Translations under genes and position numbers: made by a program
Origin: UBA3940 sp964506005
Lineage (GTDB): Bacteria; Chloroflexota; Anaerolineae; Aggregatilineales; UBA3940
Assembly (NCBI GenBank): GCA_964506005.1
Contig: CAZDLX010000005.1
Span: forward strand, 1 to 50,147
Reading direction: 5' to 3'
DNA: 50,147 nucleotides
In this document: one piece after another, positions 25,717-33,428 of the stretch
Position numbering within the stretch: the first letter of the stretch is position 1
Layout: the number at the start of each line of letters is the position of its first letter
The notes under the pieces: generated by a model
The model's input: the letters and a program-made list of their open reading frames with translations, nothing else
The model's database searches: none
What the model was told of the DNA's origin: nothing

Positions 25717-26643
25717 TCAGCTTTGTGCCTTCATGCGAACATAGGCCGTTGAACCCAGCATCAGCCCGTCGGGAGCGTCCGGCAGGTCGATCAGCACCGT
25801 AAACGCGACGTTGCCGTACGGATCGGTGCCCGGCGTCATGTACGCGATGGTCCCCTCGTATTCTTCATCCGGCAGCATCTCGAAACTGAGCGCCACCGTA
25901 TCGCCGGCTTCAAACTGAGCGACCTCCAGCTCAAGCACCCCCGTCATCCTGACCTGAAGCTGGTCGAGATCTGCGATAGTGATGACGGTACTGCCGGTTG
26001 CCACGAACTCGGAGGCATGAGCCTTCACGGACAGAACCGTCCCATCAAGCGGCGCCACCAACTGCGCCTGAGCGCGGCGTGCCACCGCCACGTCGTACGC
26101 CGATTGCATCTCGGCGACATGGGCTTCGGCGATTGCTACGTCCTCGGCGCGCGGCAGCGAGCGCAGATAGTCGAGCCGGGCCTGGGCGGCAGCCTGCTCC
26201 GCCGCCTTCGCCTCGATCTCCGACTGCAAGTACGACGAACGGCCCGCCCCCACTGCCTGGACGCGGTACTCCGCTTCGGCAATCTCCTGAGGCGCAGCCC
26301 CTGCCAGAACTTTAGCCAGGGCAGCCTCGGCAGATGCGAGACGGTCCTCCGCAATCTGCACTTCGGCATCCAGGAGTGTCGTGTCAAGCCTGGCGAGGAT
26401 GTCGCCGGCTCGCACCGTCTGCCCCTCTTCAACCAGAACTTCGGCGAGCAGCCCGGAGGTCGGGAAGCTGAGCCTGATTTCCTGCGCCGGGGCAACCGTG
26501 CCCTCGAACGAGTTGAACAGGGTTCGGGCCTGGGCCGGCTCTGCCGCCGGCGGGACGACGCCCGCACCGGGCTGGGGAGCGCAGGCAGCCAGCGCGCCTG
26601 TGGTGAACAGGCAAAGGATGATTAACACGCGCAGTCGTTTCAT
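25717..26643 (-). CDS. Membrane-fusion (HlyD/RND-type) lipoprotein
   Basis: 308 residues from the ATG at 26643. A lipoprotein signal ends at LAAC. RLSFPTSGLLAEV and EEGQTVRAGDILARLD form the first half of a biotinyl-lipoyl-like fold. A long alpha-helical hairpin follows. QLVAPLDGTVLSVKAHASEF is the second half. A beta-barrel end comes last (AYMTPGTDPYGNVAFTV). Such adaptors link an inner-membrane ABC or RND pump to export. No pump gene is next to it; its neighbours are an epimerase and a methyltransferase. It may serve polysaccharide export or act with a pump encoded elsewhere. Confidence 0.87.
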   Translation of the reverse strand: MKRLRVLIILCLFTTGALAACAPQPGAGVVPPAAEPAQARTLFNSFEGTVAPAQEIRLSFPTSGLLAEVLVEEGQTVRAGDILARLDTTLLDAEVQIAEDRLASAEAALAKVLAGAAPQEIAEAEYRVQAVGAGRSSYLQSEIEAKAAEQAAAQARLDYLRSLPRAEDVAIAEAHVAEMQSAYDVAVARRAQAQLVAPLDGTVLSVKAHASEFVATGSTVITIADLDQLQVRMTGVLELEVAQFEAGDTVALSFEMLPDEEYEGTIAYMTPGTDPYGNVAFTVLIDLPDAPDGLMLGSTAYVRMKAQS

Positions 26644-26707
26644 CGGGTTCGCTCCACGTGTGTGATTGCCGCCGCCCGATCTTCGCGTAAACGGCGACGC
26701 AGGCCCG

Positions 26708-28303
26708 TCACGCCTGCAGCCGGCCATCCCTGGACACCGCCATAACCTCTTTAAGCAGGTCGGTCGTCCAGTGGCGGTCGGAGGAGTTCAGGCGGACGAT
26801 GCCCTTCTCCTGCAGGTATGCGACATTGCTGTATTGCGGATTGTGGTAGTCGTCGATCTTGCCGCCCTTGATGGCGTCGATGACCTGCTGCACGCCCTGC
26901 TCCACCGTCCATTGGGGCGTGAAACCAACTGTCCGCTGAATCTTGGTAAAGTCGACGCAGTAGTTGCGGGCGTCCGAGCCGCCTTCGACCTCTTCTATCT
27001 CGGCTTCGGGCACAATCCCCTTAATGAGCTCGGCGATCTGCCGGATGGTGTAGTTCTGCTCGTTCGAGCCGACGTTGAAGATCTGCCCGCGGACGAGCGG
27101 CAGCGGAGCTTCGAGCACCGTCAGAACGGCGAGCGCGGCGTCGTCCACGTGCACAAACGGCCGCCACTGCTTGCCGCCAAAGACCGTGATCTTGCCTTCG
27201 GTGACGGCCTTCGCGGTGAGCAGGTTGATCACGAGGTCAAACCGCGTGCGCCCCGACAGCCCGTAGATCGTCCCGAACCGCAGGATGACCGGCGCAAAGT
27301 CGCTGCTGGCCAGCCCGAGCAAAATCTTCTCCGTCGCCATCTTGCTGCTGGCATACAGTGAGACAGGGTTAAGACTCGACTTCTCGTCGAGCACTTCATC
27401 GCTGGCGCCATACACCGAGCACGTGCTCGCGAAGATCATGCGGTCGAGCTTCATGCAGTCCGCGACTTCCGCGATCATCCGCGCCGCCATGAGGTTCACC
27501 TCGACGGTCAGCCCGGTGCACAGCTCGCAGGCAGGATCGCCGACGATAGCGCCCAGGTGGATGACGGCGTCCATCCCTCGCATGGCCTCCACGACCTGCT
27601 GCATTTGCAGGAAATCACCCTGGACGATCTCCAGCTGCGGATGGTGCATGATCGGCTCAATCGGCTCCGCGCCGTAGAGCAGCAGGTCAAGCAGCCGCAC
27701 GTTGTACCCGCGATCCAGCAGCTTGGGCAGCAGGGCGGAGCCGATGTAGCCCCCCCCGCCGATGACCAACACGTTCTTCACACCGTTCTCTGATGGGCGA
27801 GCGAGCCGGGCAAACGGCTCCTCCTTGCGCAGCGCGGCAGCCCAGGCCGTATACCACAGGCGGGCTGTCGCCACGGTCGCGAGTGTCAGCAGCCAGCCGA
27901 CGATCAGAACGCTGCGCGGGAACTGGATCACGTCTCGCAGCAGCAGCATGACGAACCCGAAAACCAGGTAGCTCAAGCTGACAGCCTCGATGATCACCAG
28001 TACCTTGTAACGCCCGGCGTAAAACCGGCTGTGGGAATAGAAGCCGCTGAGGGCGAAAACGATCAGGCAGATGGGGGTCAAGATCCAGAACGAATTGAGG
28101 TAGGTGTTCAGATAGTTTATAAGGACGTCATGCGCAGAGCCGTCCACGCCTTCGGCACCGATCCACCACAGATAGCGCAGAACCAGTGTGAAGATCAATA
28201 CTGCGTTGATCATCAGAATGTCGGCGATGACGCGGGTGATGACTTCGCGGTTTAGCCGCGCATGGACAGGTTTGGGGTGTCGCCATACCAGCGTTTTCAT
28301 CAT
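26708..28303 (-). CDS. Membrane-anchored NAD-dependent nucleotide-sugar epimerase/dehydratase
   Basis: 531 residues. The first 165 residues hold four membrane helices resembling the N-terminus of polyprenyl sugar transferases and WbpM/CapD-type dehydratases. After a linker, an extended SDR domain begins at KNVLVIGGGGYIGSALLPK (GxxGxxG). STCSVYGAS and YASSK (the YxxxK active site) follow, then RPFVHVDDAALAV. The SDR part resembles UDP-sugar epimerases and heptose/hexose epimerases rather than CapD. Fusion of this membrane module to this type of epimerase is uncommon. It is second in the minus-strand operon, behind the tyrosine kinase. Product sugar unknown. Confidence 0.85.
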   Translation of the reverse strand: MMKTLVWRHPKPVHARLNREVITRVIADILMINAVLIFTLVLRYLWWIGAEGVDGSAHDVLINYLNTYLNSFWILTPICLIVFALSGFYSHSRFYAGRYKVLVIIEAVSLSYLVFGFVMLLLRDVIQFPRSVLIVGWLLTLATVATARLWYTAWAAALRKEEPFARLARPSENGVKNVLVIGGGGYIGSALLPKLLDRGYNVRLLDLLLYGAEPIEPIMHHPQLEIVQGDFLQMQQVVEAMRGMDAVIHLGAIVGDPACELCTGLTVEVNLMAARMIAEVADCMKLDRMIFASTCSVYGASDEVLDEKSSLNPVSLYASSKMATEKILLGLASSDFAPVILRFGTIYGLSGRTRFDLVINLLTAKAVTEGKITVFGGKQWRPFVHVDDAALAVLTVLEAPLPLVRGQIFNVGSNEQNYTIRQIAELIKGIVPEAEIEEVEGGSDARNYCVDFTKIQRTVGFTPQWTVEQGVQQVIDAIKGGKIDDYHNPQYSNVAYLQEKGIVRLNSSDRHWTTDLLKEVMAVSRDGRLQA

Positions 28304-28428
28304 ACCACCTCCAGTGGACCACAGAATTACCCGAATAAACCTGCCCCAGTTGCCCGTGCCTGGCGGTCAAGGCCGCCCTGTTCCTCAACCCCGCGCCGGG
28401 CTTACTACCAACTCACCAAGCCGAGCAC

Positions 28429-30213
28429 TCATCTCCCCTCAGGCAGTGCTGGAACAAGGTCCTGCCGCAGATGCGCCTCGATGCGCAGCACGAGCTCCCG
28501 CGGGTCAAACGGCCTGACCAGATAGTCCACACCACCTGCCGCAAACCCCTCCTCGACATCCTCATACGCCCCACTCGCCGCTACCAGAACGACCGGTATC
28601 TGCTCCGTCGCGGGGGTTGCCTTCAGACGGCGGCAGAGCTCCACGCCATCTGTATCGGGCAGTTCGACGTCCATGACGATGAGTTGGGGCCTCCACTCAA
28701 GAGCCGCAGCAAACGCCGCCTCTCCCTCTCCAGCCGTCCGCACCTCGTAGATCTCGCTTGGCAGGTGGGCCGCGATCTCCTCGACCAGCGCCTCGTCGTT
28801 TAACGCAACCAGCAGCTTCGTCGGCGGAGCCCCCGTAGTGCGAGCACCGTTGGGATCTGCCGCCGGCTCCAGCGCAGGCGGGGCATACCGCGAGTAGTAG
28901 CCGTCCAAAGCCGCATTGGCCCGATCTTGCACGCGGTTCATAATCAACCCGCCGAGACGCAGGCCGAGGTACTCGCAGCGGTCCTTCAGCGTGACCAGGG
29001 CGTCGCGCGCGGTTTTGCCCGCCTGGATCACCAGCAGGATCGACGCATCGAGCCTGGTTGCCAGATCCAGCGCATCGCAGATCGGAAGCGCGGGCGGTGT
29101 GTCAATCAGGACGGCATCGACCTCCTTGCTCGCGAGCAGCGCCTGAACCCAGCCCTCCATCTGCCGGGAGCCGATCAGCTTGCTGGCCTCCGCCGACGTG
29201 CCGCCGCTGGTGATGACCCGCAGATTCGGCATCGCCGTCTGCTGGGCGGCTGTCACCAGCGCTGGATCGTTGAGCTCCGCCCACCGGTCGGGCTTCGGCG
29301 GATTGCGCTTGAGCAGCTCGATGAGACCCCGATCGTTGGGCAAGTCGAAGAGCGTATGGAGGACGGGGCAGCGGAGATCGCCATCAATCAGGACAACCCG
29401 GCGGTCTGCCTCGGCCAGCGACACAGCCAGATGGGCGGCAACAGTGCTTTTGCCCTCACCGGGCAGTGCGCTCGTGATGAGGAAGAGCTGTCCATCGCCA
29501 CCGCCAGCGCGCAGCAGGTTCGTTCGAAGGTTGCGGAACTGTTCGCGCGTCCGCGTGTCGCCGTTCACCCGCGCCGGATCGGCCAACGCGCCCCTCTGAC
29601 GTAACTCTGAAATTGCCCCGACGACAGGCAGGGCGAGGATCTGGCTGGCCTCGCCAGCATCCCGGACAGAATCATCGAGGTAGCTGTACAGGTAGGCTCC
29701 CACGACGACCAGCGCCATGCCAAGCAGCGATCCCACGACGACCGCTTCGGTGCGCGTCGGGCTGGCCGTTCTGGCGGGCAGCTGTGCCCACTCCACCACT
29801 TGAAGGGCGGGCCCGCGCGCCATCAGCTCGGTCGCGATCGCGTTGGCGAGCGCCACGGCCATGGCCGGATCATGATGCGTCACCTCAATGCTGAGGATGC
29901 CTGTGTCAGGGATGACGGTGGTCTCGATCTGCCTGGCAACATTCTCAACCCGGACGCCTGAAGCCTCCGTGGCAGGCCGCAGAACATCCGGCGTCGTGGC
30001 GATGACCGCATACGTCTCGGCAAGCTGGATGCCCGAGAGAATGGCGTTGCGGTCCGGCGTTGGCGTCCGCAGGTAGTCGCCGACGGCGAGCAGCACCCGG
30101 GATTGGTACCTGGTGGGGTTGAGGAGATAGGCCCCGGCACCGCCGACAGCACCCACCAGCAGGATCAACCAAAGCCACCTCCGGAGTATGTGCCAGAAGT
30201 CTTTAAGCGCCAT
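28429..30213 (-). CDS. Wzz/BY-tyrosine kinase with C-terminal receiver domain
   Basis: 594 residues from the ATG at 30213, with AAAGGTGAACC just before it. Longer frames only read through the inverted-repeat leader. Order of domains: Wzz domain with membrane helices near 14-32 and 156-177; BY-kinase with Walker A LPGEGKST (250-257), A' VVLIDGDL (273-280) and Walker B VLIDTPP (368-374); a small tyrosine cluster (Y439, Y440, Y443). A receiver domain follows (about 466-585) with phosphoacceptor D515 in IVMDVELP. The acidic pocket reads N472-D473 rather than two Asp. The usual Lys is replaced by Arg (VRPF, R567), so phosphorylation may be weak or absent. The kinase site looks fully active. I know of no standard BY-kinase with a receiver tail. 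Confidence 0.92.
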   Translation of the reverse strand: MALKDFWHILRRWLWLILLVGAVGGAGAYLLNPTRYQSRVLLAVGDYLRTPTPDRNAILSGIQLAETYAVIATTPDVLRPATEASGVRVENVARQIETTVIPDTGILSIEVTHHDPAMAVALANAIATELMARGPALQVVEWAQLPARTASPTRTEAVVVGSLLGMALVVVGAYLYSYLDDSVRDAGEASQILALPVVGAISELRQRGALADPARVNGDTRTREQFRNLRTNLLRAGGGDGQLFLITSALPGEGKSTVAAHLAVSLAEADRRVVLIDGDLRCPVLHTLFDLPNDRGLIELLKRNPPKPDRWAELNDPALVTAAQQTAMPNLRVITSGGTSAEASKLIGSRQMEGWVQALLASKEVDAVLIDTPPALPICDALDLATRLDASILLVIQAGKTARDALVTLKDRCEYLGLRLGGLIMNRVQDRANAALDGYYSRYAPPALEPAADPNGARTTGAPPTKLLVALNDEALVEEIAAHLPSEIYEVRTAGEGEAAFAAALEWRPQLIVMDVELPDTDGVELCRRLKATPATEQIPVVLVAASGAYEDVEEGFAAGGVDYLVRPFDPRELVLRIEAHLRQDLVPALPEGR

Positions 30214-30226
30214 TGGTTCACCTTTC

Positions 30227-30247
30227 GAGCCGGGGGAGGGCCGGCTC
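30227..30247 (-). promoter_or_regulatory. Leader hairpin before the kinase ribosome-binding site
   Basis: On the minus strand GAGCCGG pairs with CCGGCTC across the loop CCCTCCC, ending just upstream of the GAAAGG ribosome-binding site. It could hide or expose the site. The same hairpin precedes the divergent gene at 31047. Confidence 0.45.
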
Positions 30248-30398
30248 CAGAGGGCAAGGGCAAGGTACGGGCAGCCGGCGCCGACCGCACAGCTACCTGA
30301 CACTCGTGTAACCAGTCTCGAACAGGCCAGCGTCGATCGATCAAGCGGGGATGTGAGGCGGAAGCTGCGAACGATGGTGCCTGGCATCCTGTAACAAC

Positions 30399-30428
30399 AT
30401 TGTATGGTGGGTTCTTTTGCCGCGTCAA
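30399..30428 (-). promoter_or_regulatory. Sigma70-type promoter of the minus-strand operon
   Basis: TTGACG (30428-30423) and TACAAT (30404-30399) are 18 bases apart on the minus strand. The leader to the kinase ATG would be about 180 bases. It lies wholly inside the inverted repeat, so an identical copy faces the other way. Confidence 0.7.
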
Positions 30429-30465
30429 CGCACTTCGCGGCTTTTTGATACTTTCTTCACAAACG

Positions 30466-30802
30466 GAGATCTGTGGGAGGCACTCAGGGCATAGCTAGCC
30501 CCAAACCCGGAGCGTGTGACCGGCACCGAATGCCCCCGAACACTCTTCGACCGGGCCGACACCAGCACATCGCGGGCGAAGGTGGCCCGAGTCAGGCTGG
30601 CTGTGAAGCCCCCCATCCCGGTCGCGTTCCAAGGGCGACGGCAGCTCGCCGGGAGCGGTTAACAAAGACCAGCCTGCACACCGGTTGAACGGCGGAGAGC
30701 CGCATGGTTCACGTCCAGCCGCCGGGCCGTTCACAGGGGCGCACAGCGTACACTCTCTCCGGCGGCAGACGCTCGTTTCTGCCACCACTCACCCTCTAAC
30801 AT
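30466..30802. other. Unique spacer between the inverted-repeat arms
   Basis: 337 bases with no convincing gene. On the plus strand GAGAGCCGCATGG, followed by TTCACGTCC, faintly resembles the start of a group II intron domain V, but the fold is incomplete. A 63-codon minus-strand frame (start 30616) is not conserved-looking. The spacer separates two outward-facing identical promoters. Confidence 0.4.
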
Positions 30803-30839
30803 CGTTTGTGAAGAAAGTATCAAAAAGCCGCGAAGTGCG

Positions 30840-30869
30840 TTGACGCGGCAAAAGAACCCACCATACAAT
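30840..30869 (+). promoter_or_regulatory. Sigma70-type promoter of the second plus-strand operon
   Basis: TTGACG (30840-30845), an 18-base spacer and TACAAT (30864-30869). It is the exact mirror of the promoter at 30399-30428. It probably drives the genes from 31047 onward. Confidence 0.7.
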
Positions 30870-31020
30870 GTTGTTACAGGATGCCAGGCACCATCGTTCG
30901 CAGCTTCCGCCTCACATCCCCGCTTGATCGATCGACGCTGGCCTGTTCGAGACTGGTTACACGAGTGTCAGGTAGCTGTGCGGTCGGCGCCGGCTGCCCG
31001 TACCTTGCCCTTGCCCTCTG

Positions 31021-31041
31021 GAGCCGGCCCTCCCCCGGCTC
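31021..31041 (+). promoter_or_regulatory. Leader hairpin before the YdcF-like gene
   Basis: GAGCCGG and CCGGCTC pair across CCCTCCC, directly before GAAGG and the ATG at 31047. It is the mirror of the hairpin at 30227-30247. Confidence 0.45.
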
Positions 31042-31046
31042 GAAGG

Positions 31047-31745
31047 ATGGGCCCATCGAAATGCGAAGCTGTCATGCAGCCCGATCAGGCACGCAGGCTC
31101 CTGCTATCAGCCACTGTTCTCCTGCTGGGAGTGACCGCCTTCGCATTTCGGGAGCAGCTCGCGCTCGCACCGGGTGATTTCCTCGTCGTCGAAGACGAGC
31201 TCCAGCCGGCGGACGTTATTCACGTCATCGCCGGCGATGACTACCGCACCGCCCACGCGATCCGGCTGTACCAGCAGGGGTATGCCAGGCAGATCTTCTT
31301 CACAGGTGGCTGGTGCTCCGAGCACCAATATTATCACGGTGCGCATGGCGTAGAGCTGGCTATGCGGTGGGGCGTGCCCGAAGAGGCCCTTGCCGCCGAC
31401 GAAACGCCGGTGACAAGCACCTATTCAGAGCTGCTCAGGCTCAAAGCGTACCTGGACGAGCTGGAAGAGGCGGAAACGCCGGTCCGCTCCGTCATCGTCG
31501 TCAGCGATCCCTACCACATGCGCCGGACGCGCTGGGCATTCCGGCATGTGCTGGGCCGCGACATCCGCCTGCAGATGGCGCCGGTTCCGTTCGAACAGAC
31601 GCCCTACCAGCGCCGGTGGTGGACGGACCAGGCATCGAAGCACTATGTAGAGGAAGAGTACCTGAAGCTGGGATACTACATCGCCCGTTACCAATTGGGG
31701 TGGGGGCCGTTCCAGGAATGGCTGGTCTCGCTTGATACGGAGTGA
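31047..31745 (+). CDS. YdcF/DUF218-family membrane protein
   Basis: 232 residues if it starts at ATG 31047 (GAAGG directly upstream, rather close); ATG 31074 is an alternative. One membrane helix lies near the N-terminus (LLLSATVLLLGVTAF). The DUF218 core shows DVIHVIAGDDYRTAHAIRL, IFFTGG, then ETPVTSTYSELLRLK and VIVVSDPYHMRRTRWAF. E. coli relatives YdcF and SanA bind nucleotides or affect the envelope, but the biochemical role is unclear. It is the first gene behind the inverted-repeat promoter, 69 bases before the second flippase. Confidence 0.82.
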   Translation: MGPSKCEAVMQPDQARRLLLSATVLLLGVTAFAFREQLALAPGDFLVVEDELQPADVIHVIAGDDYRTAHAIRLYQQGYARQIFFTGGWCSEHQYYHGAHGVELAMRWGVPEEALAADETPVTSTYSELLRLKAYLDELEEAETPVRSVIVVSDPYHMRRTRWAFRHVLGRDIRLQMAPVPFEQTPYQRRWWTDQASKHYVEEEYLKLGYYIARYQLGWGPFQEWLVSLDTE

Positions 31746-31814
31746 GGACAGAAGGAAGCCGGGATGTAGCAGGCGTCAGCTGTATTCAAGGGCATCTGAG
31801 GGTTACGACAGGTT

Positions 31815-33428
31815 ATGAACGCGGAGACGATCGCGCGAGAGCAGCTCGAAGGTGCCACGCCAGCCCCGCAGGGCCTGGGCGTCGAACGCGCGCGGAGCCG
31901 GTTCCTGCTCAACACCGCCTCGAACGCCATTTACACCGCTGCTCAGGTGCTGCTCAACCTGTGGCTGACTCCGTACCTCATCGGCTATCTCGGCATAGCG
32001 GCCTTCGGCATGATCCCGCTGGCCAACTCAATCGCCTCATACATGTCGATCCTGACCCACGCCCTCCACTCGCCGCTCAGCCGTTTCCTGGCAATCGACC
32101 TTGAGCAAGGCGACAACGAAGCCGCCAACAAGACATTTAATACCGCCCTGTTCGGGCTGGCCGCCATCATCGTGGCGCTCATACCTGTCGCTGTCGTACT
32201 TGCACTGGGATTCCCGCGCTGGTTCGACGTGCCCCCCGGCTGGGAGACGGACACAAGCTGGCTGTTTGGCTTAATCGCCGCCACGACTTTCATCACCGTC
32301 ATCGGCAGCAGCTTCGCCGTATCGCCCTTCATTCACAGCCGCTTTGTCGCCACCAATACCGTCAACTTCGCCGGCGTGCTGGTGCGTGTCGGCCTGATCG
32401 TTCTGCTGTTTAGCACACTGCCTGCCCGCCTGTGGTTTGCGGGAGGCGGCGCCGTACTCGCCGCGATAGTAACGCTGGCGGGCTTCGTGTGGCTGTGGCG
32501 CAGATTCACGCCGGAGCTGCGCGTGCGCCCCACCGACTTCGATCGCTCACGTCTGCAGGCACTCGGTACGATGGGCGGCTGGGTGATCGTCAATACGCTC
32601 GGCGCACTGCTCCTGTCCAAGGCGGATCTGCTCATCATCAATGCGTTCTTCGGCGCGGCGCTGACGGGCGGCTACGGCTCGGTGGTGCAGTTCACGCTGC
32701 TGATGGAGCACCTGGCCGAGACCGCGGCGACGACCATCCGGCCCATCATTCTGATCAAATACGCCCAGCAGGACTTTGAGGGCCTTCGATATCTGGCCTC
32801 GCAGTCCGTCAAGCTCCTCGGGCTTGGGCTGGCGCTGCCTGCTGGTCTGCTGGCCGGGTTCGCCCGGCCACTGCTTGCCGTCTGGTTGGGTCAAGAATAC
32901 CAGTATCTGAGCGTACTGCTGGTCATCGTCATTATTCACCAGGGGCTCAACCTCTCGGTACGTCCTCTGCTGTACGTCCACACGGCTTACAACAAAATCC
33001 GGTGGCCGGGCATCGTCACCCTGCTGAGCGGGGCGGCAGGCCTGATTCTCGGCATTGCGCTGGCGATGTGGGGCAGGTGGGGCGCGGCGGGCGTAGCGCT
33101 GGCCGTTGCGCTGGCCTGGACGAGCAAGAACGCACTGTACTTCCCCATCTACACAGCGCACATCATGAAGCTTCGCTGGTGGGCTTTCTTCCCTGCGCTG
33201 CTGCCGGGGGTGGCCGGCACCCTGTTTGTGGCTCTTGCGTCGCACAGCTTGACGGTGGGGCGGATGCCGGCCAGCTGGCTCGCGCTGGGCACGTCGGCAG
33301 CCGTGGTCTCCATCGTCTACGGCATCGTCGTGTGGGTGCTGGGCCTAAACCGGGATGATCGCCGGCTGTTAAGACGGCTCATCGGCGGACTCGCGCAGCG
33401 GCACGCGAGGCCAGATGGAAGGCAGTGA
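31815..33428 (+). CDS. Wzx-type flippase (second copy)
   Basis: 537 residues with 12-14 predicted membrane helices, opening with RFLLNTASNAIYTAAQVL and LNLWLTPYLIGYLGIAAFG, a pattern typical of oligosaccharide flippases. It is not closely similar to the flippase at 7656, so it is not a recent duplicate. It would export the repeat unit made by this second operon. The stop overlaps the next start (GTGATG). Confidence 0.87.
   Translation: MNAETIAREQLEGATPAPQGLGVERARSRFLLNTASNAIYTAAQVLLNLWLTPYLIGYLGIAAFGMIPLANSIASYMSILTHALHSPLSRFLAIDLEQGDNEAANKTFNTALFGLAAIIVALIPVAVVLALGFPRWFDVPPGWETDTSWLFGLIAATTFITVIGSSFAVSPFIHSRFVATNTVNFAGVLVRVGLIVLLFSTLPARLWFAGGGAVLAAIVTLAGFVWLWRRFTPELRVRPTDFDRSRLQALGTMGGWVIVNTLGALLLSKADLLIINAFFGAALTGGYGSVVQFTLLMEHLAETAATTIRPIILIKYAQQDFEGLRYLASQSVKLLGLGLALPAGLLAGFARPLLAVWLGQEYQYLSVLLVIVIIHQGLNLSVRPLLYVHTAYNKIRWPGIVTLLSGAAGLILGIALAMWGRWGAAGVALAVALAWTSKNALYFPIYTAHIMKLRWWAFFPALLPGVAGTLFVALASHSLTVGRMPASWLALGTSAAVVSIVYGIVVWVLGLNRDDRRLLRRLIGGLAQRHARPDGRQ

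Larger units (their letters stand above)
30224..30465 (-). repeat. Left arm of a 242-bp perfect inverted repeat
   Basis: The reverse complement of 30224-30465 equals 30803-31044 with no difference that I could find by reading the whole arm. It contains the promoter and the complete 5' leader of the kinase gene, ending 11 bases before its ATG. Confidence 0.95.
30803..31044 (+). repeat. Right arm of the 242-bp perfect inverted repeat
   Basis: The mirror copy of 30224-30465. It ends 2 bases before the ATG of the YdcF-like gene and supplies that gene's promoter and leader. Sequence identity stops sharply at both ends of the arm. Confidence 0.95.

Noticed and set aside
30466..30802. Possible group II intron domain V remnant in the spacer
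   Set aside because: GAGAGCCGCATGG followed by TTCACGTCC resembles the domain V start, but the tetraloop stem and the closing strand are missing and no maturase fragment is seen.
30224..31044. Inverted repeat as the ends of an insertion sequence
   Set aside because: The spacer has no transposase, no target-site duplication is evident, and the arms consist of a promoter and leader rather than typical IS ends.
30840..31046. N-terminal extension of the YdcF-like protein through the repeat arm
   Set aside because: The same reading frame opens from the left arm because the DNA is identical, and the translated part has no domain character. It is promoter and leader DNA.
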